NCBI RefSeq assembly: GCF_910592395.1
Contig: NC_088317.1
Coordinates: forward strand, 7,562,001-7,626,000
DNA: 64,000 nt
Direction: 5' to 3'
Source: Lineus longissimus
Taxonomy: Eukaryota > Nemertea > Pilidiophora > Heteronemertea > Lineidae
Part shown: in pieces, positions 43,068-53,323 of the stretch
Layout of the letters: each line of letters starts with the position of its first letter
Numbering within the stretch: the stretch's first letter is position 1
Made by a program: the position numbers and the translations under genes
The notes under the pieces: generated by a model
The model's input: only the letters and a program-made list of their open reading frames with translations
Database searches by the model: none
Told to the model about the DNA's origin: nothing

Positions 43068-43579
43068 ATGTCAGACGACCAACTTTTATTCTATAGACCA
43101 AAGATTGTGGATGAAAAAAATGATGATGATGAAGCTGAAACACTCATTTTTCACAAATTGAGTGACTTAGCTTCTGTCCCGGAAAGGGCGACGGCACATT
43201 CAGTGGGTTTTGACCTAGCTAGCGCCCATGATTACACGATTTGGCCGGTTGCTCGCAACTTGTCCGCACAGATTTACAACTCGTTCTTCCAAGAGCGTGT
43301 TATGGTCGAATCGCGCCTCGCTCAGGTCTAGCCTTAAATTATATGATAGCCGTAGGCGCAGGTGTAATCGATTCCGATTTTAGAGGCAATTTGGGTATTT
43401 TGCTATTCAATCATCATACGCAAAACGAATTTCGTATTCGACACGGCGATCGTGAGGCCCAACTTATTTGCAAAAGAGCCCTTATGCCACGTATTCGAGA
43501 ATCCAAAGATGAATTGCCCTCAACCTCGCGCGGCCAAGGCGGTTTTGGATCAACTGGCGGCTATTCTACGAGAAATTAA
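43068..43579 (+). pseudogene. dUTPase (deoxyuridine triphosphatase), one frameshift
   Basis: Hydrolyses dUTP to dUMP to keep uracil out of DNA. All five trimeric-dUTPase motifs are visible: motif 1 SVGFDLASAHD, motif 2 YGRIAPRSGLA, motif 3 GAGVIDSDFRGNLGILLFNH, motif 4 GDREAQLICKRA, motif 5 RGQGGFGSTG. Motif 1 is in the frame starting ATG 43068 (MSDDQLLFYRPK); motifs 2-5 are in another frame ending at 43579. A single indel at about 43275-43300, between QIYNSF and the PRACYGR region, separates them. In motif 3 the usual Tyr is Phe (DSDFRG), which some family members also have. First gene of the rightward block. Upstream non-ATG starts were rejected. Confidence 0.9.
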
Positions 43580-43656
43580 GAAGCCGTGAAATGAGCTTGT
43601 GATAAAAACGGACCATCCAAATGTAACGCTCAAAGTACAGTTGTGTTGTTGTCACT

Positions 43657-44115
43657 ATGAGAGCACAATTCTCTTTTGATGTTTTGAAAAAGAAGCCCCA
43701 TGATTTGGGGTGGAGCCGTTCACTAAAGTCTACTGCGGCATCAGACATGCATTATATTAGTAGGCGAAATAAGAGTTGCCGATGTCCAGATTTTGCCTTG
43801 ACTTCGATCAAAGGTGTATTAGAACGTGTCTGTCATTTTGGGAATCTCTGCCCCCTATGTAGAGTCGACTGTCCCTGTTGGAAGACAATGCAAAGAGCTT
43901 TTTCACTACCTGATATTTTATTGTTTTCGTTGCAATCATTAGTAAGCGAACAATTGATAAGAAAGAACGCATCTCCTGATGAAAGAAAGAAAACACAAGA
44001 GACGAGTTACTCTATCTTTCGTTCGGGTTTACAAATAGATCTTGTCGCCTATCGCGCCATGCAAGATATATTCTGTTTGGTGCCAGATGAAGGGTCTAAC
44101 TACGTCAAAATCTAA
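43657..44115 (+). CDS. Cys-rich Polinton protein of unknown function (152 aa)
   Basis: An intact frame starting ATG 43657. Notable is a Cys/His cluster at residues about 40-75: CRCPDF, then VCHFGNLCPLCRVDCPCW, which could bind one or two zinc ions. The rest is amphipathic-helical (LPDILLFSLQSLVSEQLIRK). No family recognised. Lies between dUTPase and the penton-like gene, on the same strand, 77 bases after the dUTPase stop. Confidence 0.5.
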   Translation: MRAQFSFDVLKKKPHDLGWSRSLKSTAASDMHYISRRNKSCRCPDFALTSIKGVLERVCHFGNLCPLCRVDCPCWKTMQRAFSLPDILLFSLQSLVSEQLIRKNASPDERKKTQETSYSIFRSGLQIDLVAYRAMQDIFCLVPDEGSNYVKI

Positions 44116-44186
44116 CTGAGACAATAGTTGGGCGCCTACCATTTACTAAGAATATTTCAAGGATAGCTTACTTTAATCGTGATCAA

Positions 44187-45237
44187 ATGGAGGAGCAGGA
44201 ACAAGATACGTATATCGTGTGCCCCTCAAATACGCCCGTACAAAGGGGAAGTCGGCCCAACACTAGTTCGAATTTTAGGATTCCTTTGGCGAATTAGCCG
44301 CTCGATTTCACAATGTCGCCTTTGCATACGAATGTGGCATCGCGGAGGTCTACTACGCACATTCTTGGTCGAGCGAGATCAACGTTAAGAGGTGTTCTTA
44401 CCAGATAGCGCTGGCAGATTTAAACGAACCCGACAAAGCACCCGTATTGCTTGATGCCTGCGCGCAGAGCGAAAAATGGGTCCCGTCAATTGAAGATTTG
44501 ATAACGATGCTAAATAGACAGAAACCAGTTCAGTGGAGCGGTGATTTTCTTCTCACGCGGGGCCAACACGTAGCCATAAAACTGAGACACGGCGAAGCCA
44601 GTTTGATGGACACTTACTTAGCAGAAGTGCTCGGTTTTGCGAAGGCGAAATATTTTCACGTCGATGGAAAAATTATTATACCCAAGAGTAATTCTGAGGC
44701 TAAGAAAACGACACCAGTACACACTGTTGGCAAATACAGTATTGGGGAACATTCGGCCAAGGAAACCCAGTGACGGCGGGCCCTCTTGTGGGCAAAAAAA
44801 GTTCCGAAGGAGGTGACACTGATCGCACTTTTACAAGCGATGATTTTGGCAGGTCAGACGAAAGTATGGATGATGATGATGATGATGATGATACGTCTAG
44901 TTTACAAGGAGATCAGGCAGCCGTGAATTTACCCCCTCTGTCGAGGCGTTTTTATCGCGTTGTAGCGGAACGAAAATGTGATTTAATGTGCTCGAAGTAT
45001 GCACTATTCTTTTACTCGAATTTAGTAAAGCCAACACAAGTGGGAAACGTTTTTGTCCCCTTGCTACGAACGATACCCACACGCCCGGAAGAACACGGCA
45101 AATATCTCTCCAAATCGTTTGAAAGAATACGCTACAGACCCCTGAGTGCAAAGTTTTTTCAATTCATAGAAATTAACATTTGCGACGATATGGGAAATAT
45201 AATCGATTTTAAATTCGGTAAAGTCATTGTGACATAA
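44187..45237 (+). pseudogene. Penton-like vertex capsid protein, broken in three frames
   Basis: The ATG 44187 opens MEEQEQDTYIVCPSNTPVQR and hits a stop near 44297. In another frame AFAYECGIAEVYYAHSW follows (about 44320-44370), then the 44447-44773 frame and finally 44770-45237, whose end FFQFIEINICDDMGNIIDF + KFGKVIVT is the C-terminal strand pattern of Polinton penton-like single-jelly-roll proteins. At least two indels. An Asp run encoded by (GAT)n (44868-44891) lies in the linker. It is the counterpart of the gene at 993-1738 in the other element. Confidence 0.7.
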
Positions 45238-45354
45238 CACATTCGACGCCAGCGGCGCCACAAGATGAAAGGCAGACGAGAGCTGGATTACCCGTTGGCC
45301 TTGTAAATAGCACAAATCATAAAAAACCAGGACAGAATCATTTTTAAGCGACAG

Positions 45355-45809
45355 ATGGAACGCCAGGGCTCTATCACAGAGGGAGAAGAAATTAACATTT
45401 ACACGTATCGGTTGAGTGTTCGTGTCACCCTCCGCATATCAGCACCCATCAACGCGCGATTGCAAAAAATATCGCTAATTAACTTCGACGCGGAAAACCG
45501 CATCGATCTGACTTCAGAACAAGCCCAAGAGATGCTGTGCATGAGTGAACAGTTAACAGATGCTTTTTCGCGCCAACACCATTCAGACGAAGAATATTAC
45601 TATTCGCTCCGTGCAGTAGGACTGCTTGTTAATTTCACCAGAAGGAATAGGCTAGATATACAAAGCTTGGACAAGCTTCACTCAAATTGCGTGAATTTCG
45701 AAACTTTTTAAGAGCCTACGGTGAAGTTCAGAGAAAATTGCATTTCGTAGGTGATCATTTGAACCAACAAGAAACAATCGAATGTCCTTTTTGCACACCA
45801 GACGCCTAA
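45355..45809 (+). pseudogene. Unknown Polinton protein with C-terminal CPFC, one frameshift
   Basis: The ATG frame (MERQGSITEGEEINIYTYRL) runs to 45711. A second frame entered at about 45690 continues (KLREFRNFLRAYGEVQRKL) to a TAA at 45807-45809, ending ETIECPFCTPDA. The combined length is about 150 residues: beta-rich first half (LSVRVTLRISAPINARLQKI), helical second half. No family recognised. The C-x2-C end could be half of a zinc site. Confidence 0.45.
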
Positions 45810-45899
45810 ATCCGTCGGATTTCATCAAAGCATTATATTCAAACATCATGCGGCGTGTTATTTTAATATTAAAATATCTCTTCGCTCAATTTAAGTAAT

Positions 45900-46301
45900 A
45901 TGGGCTTTCGAAATCTCGAAGAGTGGCTGTTAGCATCTCGTCGGCACGTGTACATCGGATGAAACTTGACGCATTATCTGAGAGATTCGGAGATATTGCG
46001 CTGTGGCACGAATAATACGAATATGACAGAAGAACAACGCAAACGTCAGAAACGCTTACTTCAAGCCATCAGGGATTCTATTCGCTGGCAGAATCCGTAC
46101 ATAATTGACGAAAATACCAGCCGAGAACGCTCTTTGACGTTTTATAACGAGTACATACGGCGGAGAAATCTTCTCGGTTACATTCACAAATTGTCGCATG
46201 CAGTTCTGGGCTGTTGGTGCAAACCAGAGCGCTGCCACGGAGATCTATTGAAAGCATTGCACGAAAACGAGTGCCCTATTTGCAGGTCTGTTGCATGCTA
46301 A
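45900..46301 (+). pseudogene. DUF4326-type protein, one in-frame stop
   Basis: The ATG 45900 opens MGFRNLEEWLLASRRHVYIG, then TGA, then continues in the same frame (NLTHYLRDSEIL) to 46301. The C-terminal SHAVLGCWCKPERCHGDLL is the signature of DUF4326 (LGCWCxPxxCHGDxL), a small domain of unknown biochemical function found in phages and large DNA viruses. The very end adds CPICRSVAC. The single stop follows VYIG where family members usually have VYIGR, consistent with an Arg (CGA) to TGA change. Confidence 0.75.
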
Positions 46302-46490
46302 GTCAGAAATAGTTGTCCGAAGTGATCACCAGGCCATCTGCAAACACAAAAAGGAATTAAAGTGATAGAGGTTGACGGAGACGATACCCGTTTGCGGCAG
46401 GACCGGTGCGCATTTGACGGAAATCTTGAAAACGGCTTGAAAATTAGTGATTTTCGAGGTCTATTTTAGGACCTCTTTCTCTCTCTGATA

Positions 46491-46727
46491 ATGGCGCTTG
46501 AAGCAGAATTTCGTTTAAAAAAATCATTCCGAGGCAATCATTCTGGGAACGAACACAAAAATATACAAGTTGCAAATGATCTGTTGAAGTTTTTGCACAG
46601 GGAGGCAAACGGACTTATTCATAAACGCATTTCTCAGGAATTTGATAGTCTAACTGACGCGAAGAACGCTCTTAAAGGCCATATATCTAGGTTTGAAAAC
46701 ATGCTTGATACTCATGAAATATGTTGA
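46491..46727 (+). CDS. Small charged helical protein (78 aa), unknown
   Basis: An intact frame MALEAEFRLKKSFRGNHSGN..., predicted mostly helical with a mix of charges (NALKGHISRFENMLDTHEIC). No domain known to me. Could be a small virion or regulatory protein of the Polinton, or chance; the good spacing and same strand favour a gene. Confidence 0.35.
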   Translation: MALEAEFRLKKSFRGNHSGNEHKNIQVANDLLKFLHREANGLIHKRISQEFDSLTDAKNALKGHISRFENMLDTHEIC

Positions 46728-46910
46728 GGGTTAAAAAAACAAGATCCCAGACATTAAAAAAATTCTAATAATAAAGTCATTATTTAGTTATTTCAATTTT
46801 CAATTTTAAACTATTTGAATTTCCCACCACACACAACTTTAGATTAGTTCCACATGTGGCCGCTAGGGAATTTTTGATGACGTAGATCAGGCTAGTCAGA
46901 ACAAAGCAAG

Positions 46911-47120
46911 ATGGCTTCCGCATACAGTTCAGAGAGTGAGAGCAGTGAATTTGAGGATGTTTTGGTCGATACAGAAGGATATTTAAACGTTGAGCCGTAC
47001 ATGTTCGAGCCATTAATATCACTAGATCATAATGAGAGTGATCATTCGGACGAAAGTGATGAGGAAGTGGAGGATGAACGCCCTGAACGTGCAGGCAACA
47101 GAAAATGGAGGCTGTCGCAT
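46911..47120 (+). CDS. Acidic Ser/Glu-rich first exon with consensus splice donor
   Basis: The ATG 46911 encodes MASAYSSESESSEFEDVLVD, an Asp/Glu/Ser-rich region, and a tail RPERAGNRKWRLSH, immediately followed by GTAAGTGGGG at 47121, an excellent 5' splice donor. Without splicing it stops at 47168. This form is like short acidic N-terminal exons of transposon-associated proteins in invertebrates. No downstream exon was found. Confidence 0.45.
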
Positions 47121-47156
47121 GTAAGTGGGGTTGGTCAAATCGAATACAGATGGAAC

Positions 47157-47420
47157 AGCTGTTTTTAACAAGTGGCATTTAATATTCAGTTGGATGCAGA
47201 TATCCGGCTTCATGTGATAATCCGTATCGATAAAGTGATCACTGCAAAGTTTGGCCGAAGGCCCAGGCTTCCAACACTCCAAACGTTTGCACTTCTGAAT
47301 CCACAGCTTCCTCCTCTCTCGTTCAACTGGCTTTGGAAATTCATGAAAATGGGTCCCATCCGTCATTCGATTGTTCTTTGTGCTATCCTTGACACAATTC
47401 GGAGCCACACAATACACCAT
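47157..47420 (-). CDS. THAP-type zinc-finger domain (fragment)
   Basis: MVYCVAPNCVKDSTKNN opens with the C-x4-C pair; LCSDHF supplies C-x2-H about 50 residues later; KTAVPSVFDL is the C-terminal AVPxxF box. This is a complete C2CH THAP DNA-binding domain of about 88 residues. The frame continues to 47022 only as antisense of the acidic exon. THAP domains occur in transposases and derived host factors; no catalytic part is present here. Confidence 0.8.
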
Positions 47421-47714
47421 AGTGAATGAAACACATTACTTCCAGGTGTGCATAATTAATTAAGGCCCTCCTGCTTTTATGATTGCATGACATGTACAGA
47501 TAGCCTGATCTACATCACAACTTTTGCTGAACCCGCCGCCTGGCTCTAACAAGCCAGTTGCTAGCCTGATTAGGTAATCAAGTTGTCAAACACATAATTG
47601 ACTATATCTTCAAAATGGATGGAGCTAATTGCATTTGGTTTTCTGTATTGTATAAAGTGTTAGGTACACTTTTGAAATCGTCTTACAGCAGAAAATGGCA
47701 AAAAACCTGGAGTT

Positions 47715-50700
47715 ATGGCCTTTAAGTATCACTTTGAAATTCAAGTTCTATTCAGCAAAGAAGTCGATGTCGTGGCAGATGATGGATCCATTATCGAGGG
47801 ACAATATGAGAAACGCACATCGGAACCCTGGTTTTGCACCAATACAAAACAAGTTTTCTATAAGAGCCAATTAAAAGACTTGTTACAGACAGATTTTCAA
47901 GAAATCATCTCGAAATGCGAGTCCTATCTACACGAAGGTTCGGGCTGGGTTTTTGAACATGTGAACGCGTTGAGATTAACGGTGGCACAGTTTGAGCCCC
48001 TGAGGGGTGGCACTTTGCATCCACACCCTTTCTTACCCTCGGCGGTGAGAAATAAACGCGCTTGTATTCAGACGAACATTGATTACGGAAATGACGATAA
48101 ATGTTTTTTGTTCTGTATCACGGCCCACTCAGAACGCCTGGCAGGAGGTTGCATTAGATCGGACAGGCAGTTTGACATGAATTCATGGGAAAGACGTACG
48201 AAGCTCGATTTGAGTAATATTTCCTGTCCAACTAGCATTGGTCAGATTTCCACTTTCGAACGACGGAACAGCCTCTCCATTAACGTTTTTCGTTGGCTTT
48301 CGAACGAGAGTCATGAAGTTGCTGGCACAGCAGGACGTCATGCTGTACCGTTGCAAGTACTCCATCTTTCAGCAAACAGGAGATCAATTCCGGAAGAGAA
48401 GCATATTGACTTGTTGTACTGGCAAGATCACTATTTTCTGATCACAAATCTGAGTAGGTTAATTGCCAACGGGGCTAGTGGTCGCGACAGGAAAACATCC
48501 GTTTGCAGATCTTGTTTGACCTGCTATTCCTCAAAGAGTAAAAAATGTGCTCATGAAAGATGTTGTCTAGATACGGGCTAAGTGTACACCTTTCCGAGGA
48601 AAGGCCAAATGAAATTCGACAATTTCAAAGCCATGTGCGCGAGACGGCACCAGATAATATATGATTTTGAAACTTGTCTTACGCCATGCGAATCAACTCT
48701 GAGTGATGGTTCAAGCCGCCATATGCCCATCGTGGTAGCGGGAAAACGTCTCTGCGTCAATCCCGATTACAATTCTTCCCTCTTCACCTACGTGGGCTCC
48801 GATTCTGTAAAGAAATTTCTCGAATGGCTCAATGAACAGATCGAGGAAGCGCACATTATCGATTTACATTGTTCAAAAGACAGTCTTGAACATATGTCTT
48901 CGCGTGATTGGAAGAAGTTTGTCTCGCAGCAGCATTGCGAGATGTGTGGCATTGAATTCACTATAGGCGTGAAAAAGTGCATCGACCATTCTCACTTGCA
49001 AGCGGATCGGATGCGATACGTGCTCTGTAATCGTTGCAACTTGACTTATGCTTCGGAAAGGGAATTACAGATCAGTTGTTTGGCGCATAATGCCACGAGA
49101 TATGACAATCACCTTTTTGTAGAGAAATTGGCAAAACAAGATGGAGAATCGAATAAGTTTCGAATATTGCCTAAAAACACAGAGCACTACTTTGCCATAT
49201 ATTGTCAAACGTTAGTCTTCCTCGATAGTTTTCAATTCTTGCCCTCGTCTTTAGCAAATCTACTGGAATTGATGAAAAAACAAAACTAGCACTATTGTAG
49301 ACCCGGAAAGTGGGATGAAGCAGAGCCAGAGCGCATTTCCTCTCCTCTCCGAATACGTGAAAGGATCGACAAAATGTACGATCTTTTGTTGCGCAAGGGT
49401 GTCTTTTGCTACGAATATCTGGACAGGCCATCAAAACTTCAAGAGAGGCAGCTTCCGCCGGTCGAGGCATTTTTTGATTCGCTAAAAAAACAACCCATTT
49501 CATCGGAGGATTACGAGCATGCAACAAAGGTATGGCGAACAATGAACTGCAAGACCCTTGGTGATTATCTTGTAGTCTATCTCCAAACAGACGTTTTACT
49601 GGTAGCCGATTGTTTTGAGAAATTTCGTGCCATGTCCATGAAATATTTTCAATTAGATCCAGTAAAATATATATCGGCCCCTCACATGACATTCGATGCC
49701 ATGCTCAAAATGACAAGAGTTCATAAAGACTTGATAGAAGACCTGGAGCAATATCTGTTTGTCAAAAAAGGCATTCGTGGAGGTGTCGCTTCCATTTTCC
49801 AACGACGGGCCCACATATCTGTTGACGATGATGATGATGTTGAAGAGAAGGGGGTATTTTCAGGAGATGTAGACAAGAAGAGTGGCGTGCAGATATTTAC
49901 CCTCGACGCGACGAATCTCTACGGCTACTCCCTCAGTCAAGATTTACCGCACGGAAACTATCGCTGGATCGAGGTTGACGACCCGAACTAATTTGATGTT
50001 TTCTCTTTGTCAGACGATAGCACTACTGGATACATACTAGAGGTGGGCCTCGAATATCCTACTTGTCTACACGATTCGCACAATGACTTTCCTTTAGCGC
50101 CAGAGAAACTGTGCATATGCCCTTCGCAGTGGAGTCCGCTAATGCATGTTTTGGCAAGAAAACTAATGGATCCCTCACAAATACGAAGTGCCGCCACCGG
50201 AGAAAAACTGATTCCTCAACTTGGACCGAGAACAAATTACATTGTCTATCTGAAAAACCTTCTATATTATCTTCAGCTGGGCATGACGCTGAGCAAAGTG
50301 CATAGGATTCTGGCTTTCGATCAGTCGCCCTGGATGAAAGATTTCGTCAGCTTCTGCACGGAGCAGAGGAAGGCCGCGGCAAACAATCCCTTCGAATCTG
50401 ACTTTTGGAAAAAAGCAATTAATTCTTGCTACGGGAAATTCCTCCAAGACAAAACAAAGCACATCAATATGAGTCTAGTGTCGAACAAGAGAAAATTCCT
50501 AAGAAAAACGAGCAAACCGAATTTCAAGTCAGTAACCATTTACAATAGGAAACTGGTAGGCATACAAATGAAACCCCGCAGTATACTTCTGGATCGTCCC
50601 ATCACAGCGGGAATGGTCTCGAAACAAGCAAAGTGAAACTGTACAAAATGCACTATGACTTCATTAAGCCATTGTACGGGGACCGGTGCCACCTGTTGAT

Positions 50701-51117
50701 GACGGACACGGATAGCCTGCTGTATTTCTTAGAAGAATATGAGGGGAACGTGGACGAGGACTTCTTCGCGAACCGACGCTATTTCGATCTGTCTAATTAT
50801 CCGAAAGACTCGCCCTACTTCTGCGAAACGAACAAAAAAGTTCGAGGTACTTTCAAGCGAGAGGATGTGTGCGATCCCATAGTGGACTTTGTTGGTTTGC
50901 GTGCCAAAATGTACAGCACAAGACATCGGTCGGAGGCAGTCACCAGCAAGGCCAAGGGTTTGCCCAGATGCGTTATGCAAAGCATTGGCTTTGAGCAGTG
51001 CGAAGATGCGCTATACATGAACACATCTTCACTAGCGGCACCCAGTACGTGTAATTTTAAATCGATTAGGTCGAAAAAACTAAAGCTTTATACATTAACG
51101 CAAGAGAAAAAGGCTTT
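47715..51117 (+). pseudogene. Protein-primed family-B DNA polymerase, broken into five frames
   Basis: Replicates the element. Segments: 47715-48581 (N-terminal region; EGSGWVFEHVNALRL, DDKCFLFCITAH), 48582-49289 (Exo I IIYDFETCLTP; a Cys/His motif CEMCGIEF...CIDHSH...LCNRCNL; Exo II NATRYDNHLFVEKL; Exo III region FLDSFQFLPSSLANLL), 49374-49991 (motif A TLDATNLYGYSLSQ, after an acidic insert VDDDDDVEEK), 50007-50636 (EVGLEYPTCLHDSH; motif B FWKKAINSCYGKFLQDK), 50633-51117 (motif C LMTDTDSLLYF; VDFVGLRAKMYS). Each junction shows a stop or frame change. All core catalytic residues seen are conserved, so these are late lesions. Total about 1130 codons, normal for Polinton PolB. The 3' end overlaps the kinase start. 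Confidence 0.92.
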
Positions 51118-51981
51118 ATGTTCACGGTCGAGGGTATAATCGCAGCCGGCAAAACAACCATCATAGATCAAATACAAGAAATGGCTACCTTCCACGGTGA
51201 CGATCTACCCTTCAATATTGTTAGCATAAGGGAATGCCTGGACGAGTTCACCTCGTTTCAGGGACACAACCCGCTCAAAATGTGTTACGAGAATCCCTTG
51301 ATGGAGGCTCCCCTAGCCCACATCCATTTTGTCCAGTCGCTCAACAGAGTCGTCCGAGAGACAATTCCTCAGCTTTTGAACAAGTTGGCGATGGAGAAGA
51401 GGGAAAAGAACACTACAATAATCGTAACGGATCGAAGCCTTTTGTTCGCCCCTCCCCTTTTTCGAAACCTTACTCGAGCTTGGGAGAATAAGCTGTTTCT
51501 CAAGAGATTTCCTCATCGATTTTGCGATGACAGAGGCGGAGAAGATAATGCAAATGCTAGCACTTTAGATGCACGGTATCTACTTGGTGAACACGCCAAC
51601 ATACATCTGTATGGCACGTCTCGCAAGACGTGGTCGAGATTTCGAGTGCAGCGGACCCAATCCGGTAACGAAGCCCTGAAAGCCGCTTACCAAAGGCACC
51701 TGGCCAAATGGAAAAACCACGAAATTTGCACAGGAGCATGGGGCGAGTGCAACATTGCCCTAAAGGAGAGTGCCAAGGCAAGCCCGAAAGAGCTGCTAGA
51801 TTTCATACAGGACACTATTAAAAACAATGAAAAGAAGCATGTGAGAAGAGAAATGATGTCTATAACTGTACAGGATATAACCTCCCTCAGGACCACCTTA
51901 ATTTTAAATACTATTACAAGACAAGATGTCCAAAGAACTGCCGAGCAGCGCAAAAGCAACGCCACAGGTTGGGAAGCGTAA
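51118..51981 (+). CDS. Deoxynucleoside kinase (P-loop, dNK/TK2-like)
   Basis: Phosphorylates deoxynucleosides for the DNA precursor pool. The ATG 51118 (MFTVEGIIAAGKTTIIDQIQ) gives the P-loop G-I-I-A-A-G-K-T-T at the extreme N-terminus. IRECLDEF is in the position of the dNK substrate Glu, and TDRSLLFAPPLF provides the DRS motif after a hydrophobic strand (TTIIVTDR). LDFIQDTIKNN ends the usual fold. The last 45 residues or so overlap the next gene and look unrelated to the family, so the original stop may have been lost by an indel. The N-terminus lacks any mitochondrial presequence. The frame is otherwise open, one of few intact genes here. Confidence 0.85.
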   Translation: MFTVEGIIAAGKTTIIDQIQEMATFHGDDLPFNIVSIRECLDEFTSFQGHNPLKMCYENPLMEAPLAHIHFVQSLNRVVRETIPQLLNKLAMEKREKNTTIIVTDRSLLFAPPLFRNLTRAWENKLFLKRFPHRFCDDRGGEDNANASTLDARYLLGEHANIHLYGTSRKTWSRFRVQRTQSGNEALKAAYQRHLAKWKNHEICTGAWGECNIALKESAKASPKELLDFIQDTIKNNEKKHVRREMMSITVQDITSLRTTLILNTITRQDVQRTAEQRKSNATGWEA

Positions 51982-53125
51982 AGCGAAAGTAAAACACACG
52001 GAGACTGATGAGGAACATTTCAATTCCGATACTGATTATGAATACGTAAAAAAGAGGTGTAATTGGTGCTCTTCTTACTCCTTTCTAATGGAGGGCAAAC
52101 GGTTTTGTTATAAATGTCAGCTGAGATCGTTTCGCGAATGCAAACGCTGTCACCGGCCATACCCGCAAGAAAGTTACTTCGAGTTGGACGCCGAACGTTG
52201 CAATTCTTGTCATAAGAAATTGGAAAAAGAACGAGAAACACGCTGCGTTAAGAAACAACAAGATCAGGCGGGCTCCTGCGCTTCAAAGAGCTCCTGCATA
52301 ACGCCTTTCCCTGCGGAAAAACTGATGACCTGGGAGACAAAAGATCACAAGATGACAAAAATCAACAAAAAAACAACGATTAAGACCAATGGGACCGAAG
52401 ACAGCCCCGAAGTGACCCTGGAGGATATTTTCAGAAGACTAAAACGCCAACCGCGACTTATTCAAGTGGATCAAGGCGGTGAGTTTTACAATGGTGCTGT
52501 ACAAAGCCTTTTAAAAAAGCGTGGGATTAAACTATTTTCCGTCTACAGTCATCCCAAAGCGGCCCTAGTGGAGAGATTCAATCGAACTTTGAAAGACAGA
52601 ATGTTTCGTTTGTTCACGCAACACCGATGGTTGGAGGCACTGCCCGATTTGCTGGCTGCTTACAATGCAAGCGTTCACAGAGTAATCGGTATGAAACCCA
52701 AGGATGTGAAGATTGAACACGAAGAGTATTTATGGGACAAACTGTACGGAAAGGAATTTCCGAAAAAAGCCATTTTTCGTTTCCAAATCGGGGACGTAGT
52801 TCGTATCGCTCGAATTCCCACCAGCCAGTTTGAGAAAGGATCGACTGCTAAATGGACAGAAGAGTATTTTGTAGTCGCACATCGCAGAGCGACAGAGCCA
52901 CCCACCTATAAGCTGCATGACTTACAGCAAGAACTGATCAAAGGCTCGTTTTATGAACATCAGATGCAAAAAATTGAGATGCCAACGGATGAGCAAACCT
53001 ATCACGTCGATATTTTAAAACGCCGGAAACGCAAGGGAAAGCTCCAATTCTTCGTACACTACAGTGGCTGGCCGTCGAGTTTTGACGAATGGGTGGACAA
53101 AGGACAAGTGACTCCCCTTACATAA
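51926..53125 (+). CDS. Fusion: Cys-rich zinc domain + integrase C-terminal half + chromodomain
   Basis: A 399-codon frame from ATG 51926, overlapping the kinase by 56 bp. Residues 1-40 are basic. Residues 45-110 have CNWCSSYSF, FCYKCQLRSFRECKRCHRPYP and RCNSCHKKLEKE, at least eight cysteines forming a zinc-ribbon-like region. From about 150 comes retroviral-type integrase: EDIFRRLKRQPRLIQVDQGGEF (second catalytic Asp) and YSHPKAALVERFNRTLKDRM (catalytic Glu of DD35E). FQIGDVVRIAR is SH3-like. The end YHVDILKRRKRKGKLQFFVH and YSGWPSSFDEWV is a chromodomain. The HHCC finger and first catalytic Asp of integrase are absent. An internal deletion that joined two genes in frame is the simplest reading. 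Confidence 0.85.
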   Translation: MSKELPSSAKATPQVGKRKAKVKHTETDEEHFNSDTDYEYVKKRCNWCSSYSFLMEGKRFCYKCQLRSFRECKRCHRPYPQESYFELDAERCNSCHKKLEKERETRCVKKQQDQAGSCASKSSCITPFPAEKLMTWETKDHKMTKINKKTTIKTNGTEDSPEVTLEDIFRRLKRQPRLIQVDQGGEFYNGAVQSLLKKRGIKLFSVYSHPKAALVERFNRTLKDRMFRLFTQHRWLEALPDLLAAYNASVHRVIGMKPKDVKIEHEEYLWDKLYGKEFPKKAIFRFQIGDVVRIARIPTSQFEKGSTAKWTEEYFVVAHRRATEPPTYKLHDLQQELIKGSFYEHQMQKIEMPTDEQTYHVDILKRRKRKGKLQFFVHYSGWPSSFDEWVDKGQVTPLT

Positions 53126-53323
53126 CAGAGGAGGGGTCACTCGTCGACACGAAGGAAGGAGGCCTGAAGGCGGTGAGAGATTGCCAGGACATCTTCGATC
53201 ATCATCAGAGCTTGCTCGCGTTTCATAATAATTTGACTGTGAAAGAAACTTATTTAGACGGATGTCCACATCATCTCATCGTATACTGTGAAAAAACTAA
53301 TTACACTAGATGCCCTCTTTACC

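Larger units (their letters stand above)
46876..47518. mobile_element. Small insert carrying THAP exon and acidic exon between inverted repeats
   Basis: GTAGATCAGGCTA (46882-46894) and TAGCCTGATCTAC (47501-47513) are perfect 13-bp inverted repeats within longer imperfect ends (GATGACGTAGATCAGGCTAG versus TAGCCTGATCTACATCAC). Between them lie two convergent coding pieces unlike Polinton genes. This looks like the remnant of a DNA transposon (THAP-domain transposases occur in P, ISL2EU and Kolobok elements) or a captured host fragment inserted upstream of PolB. No target duplication identified. Confidence 0.5.
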
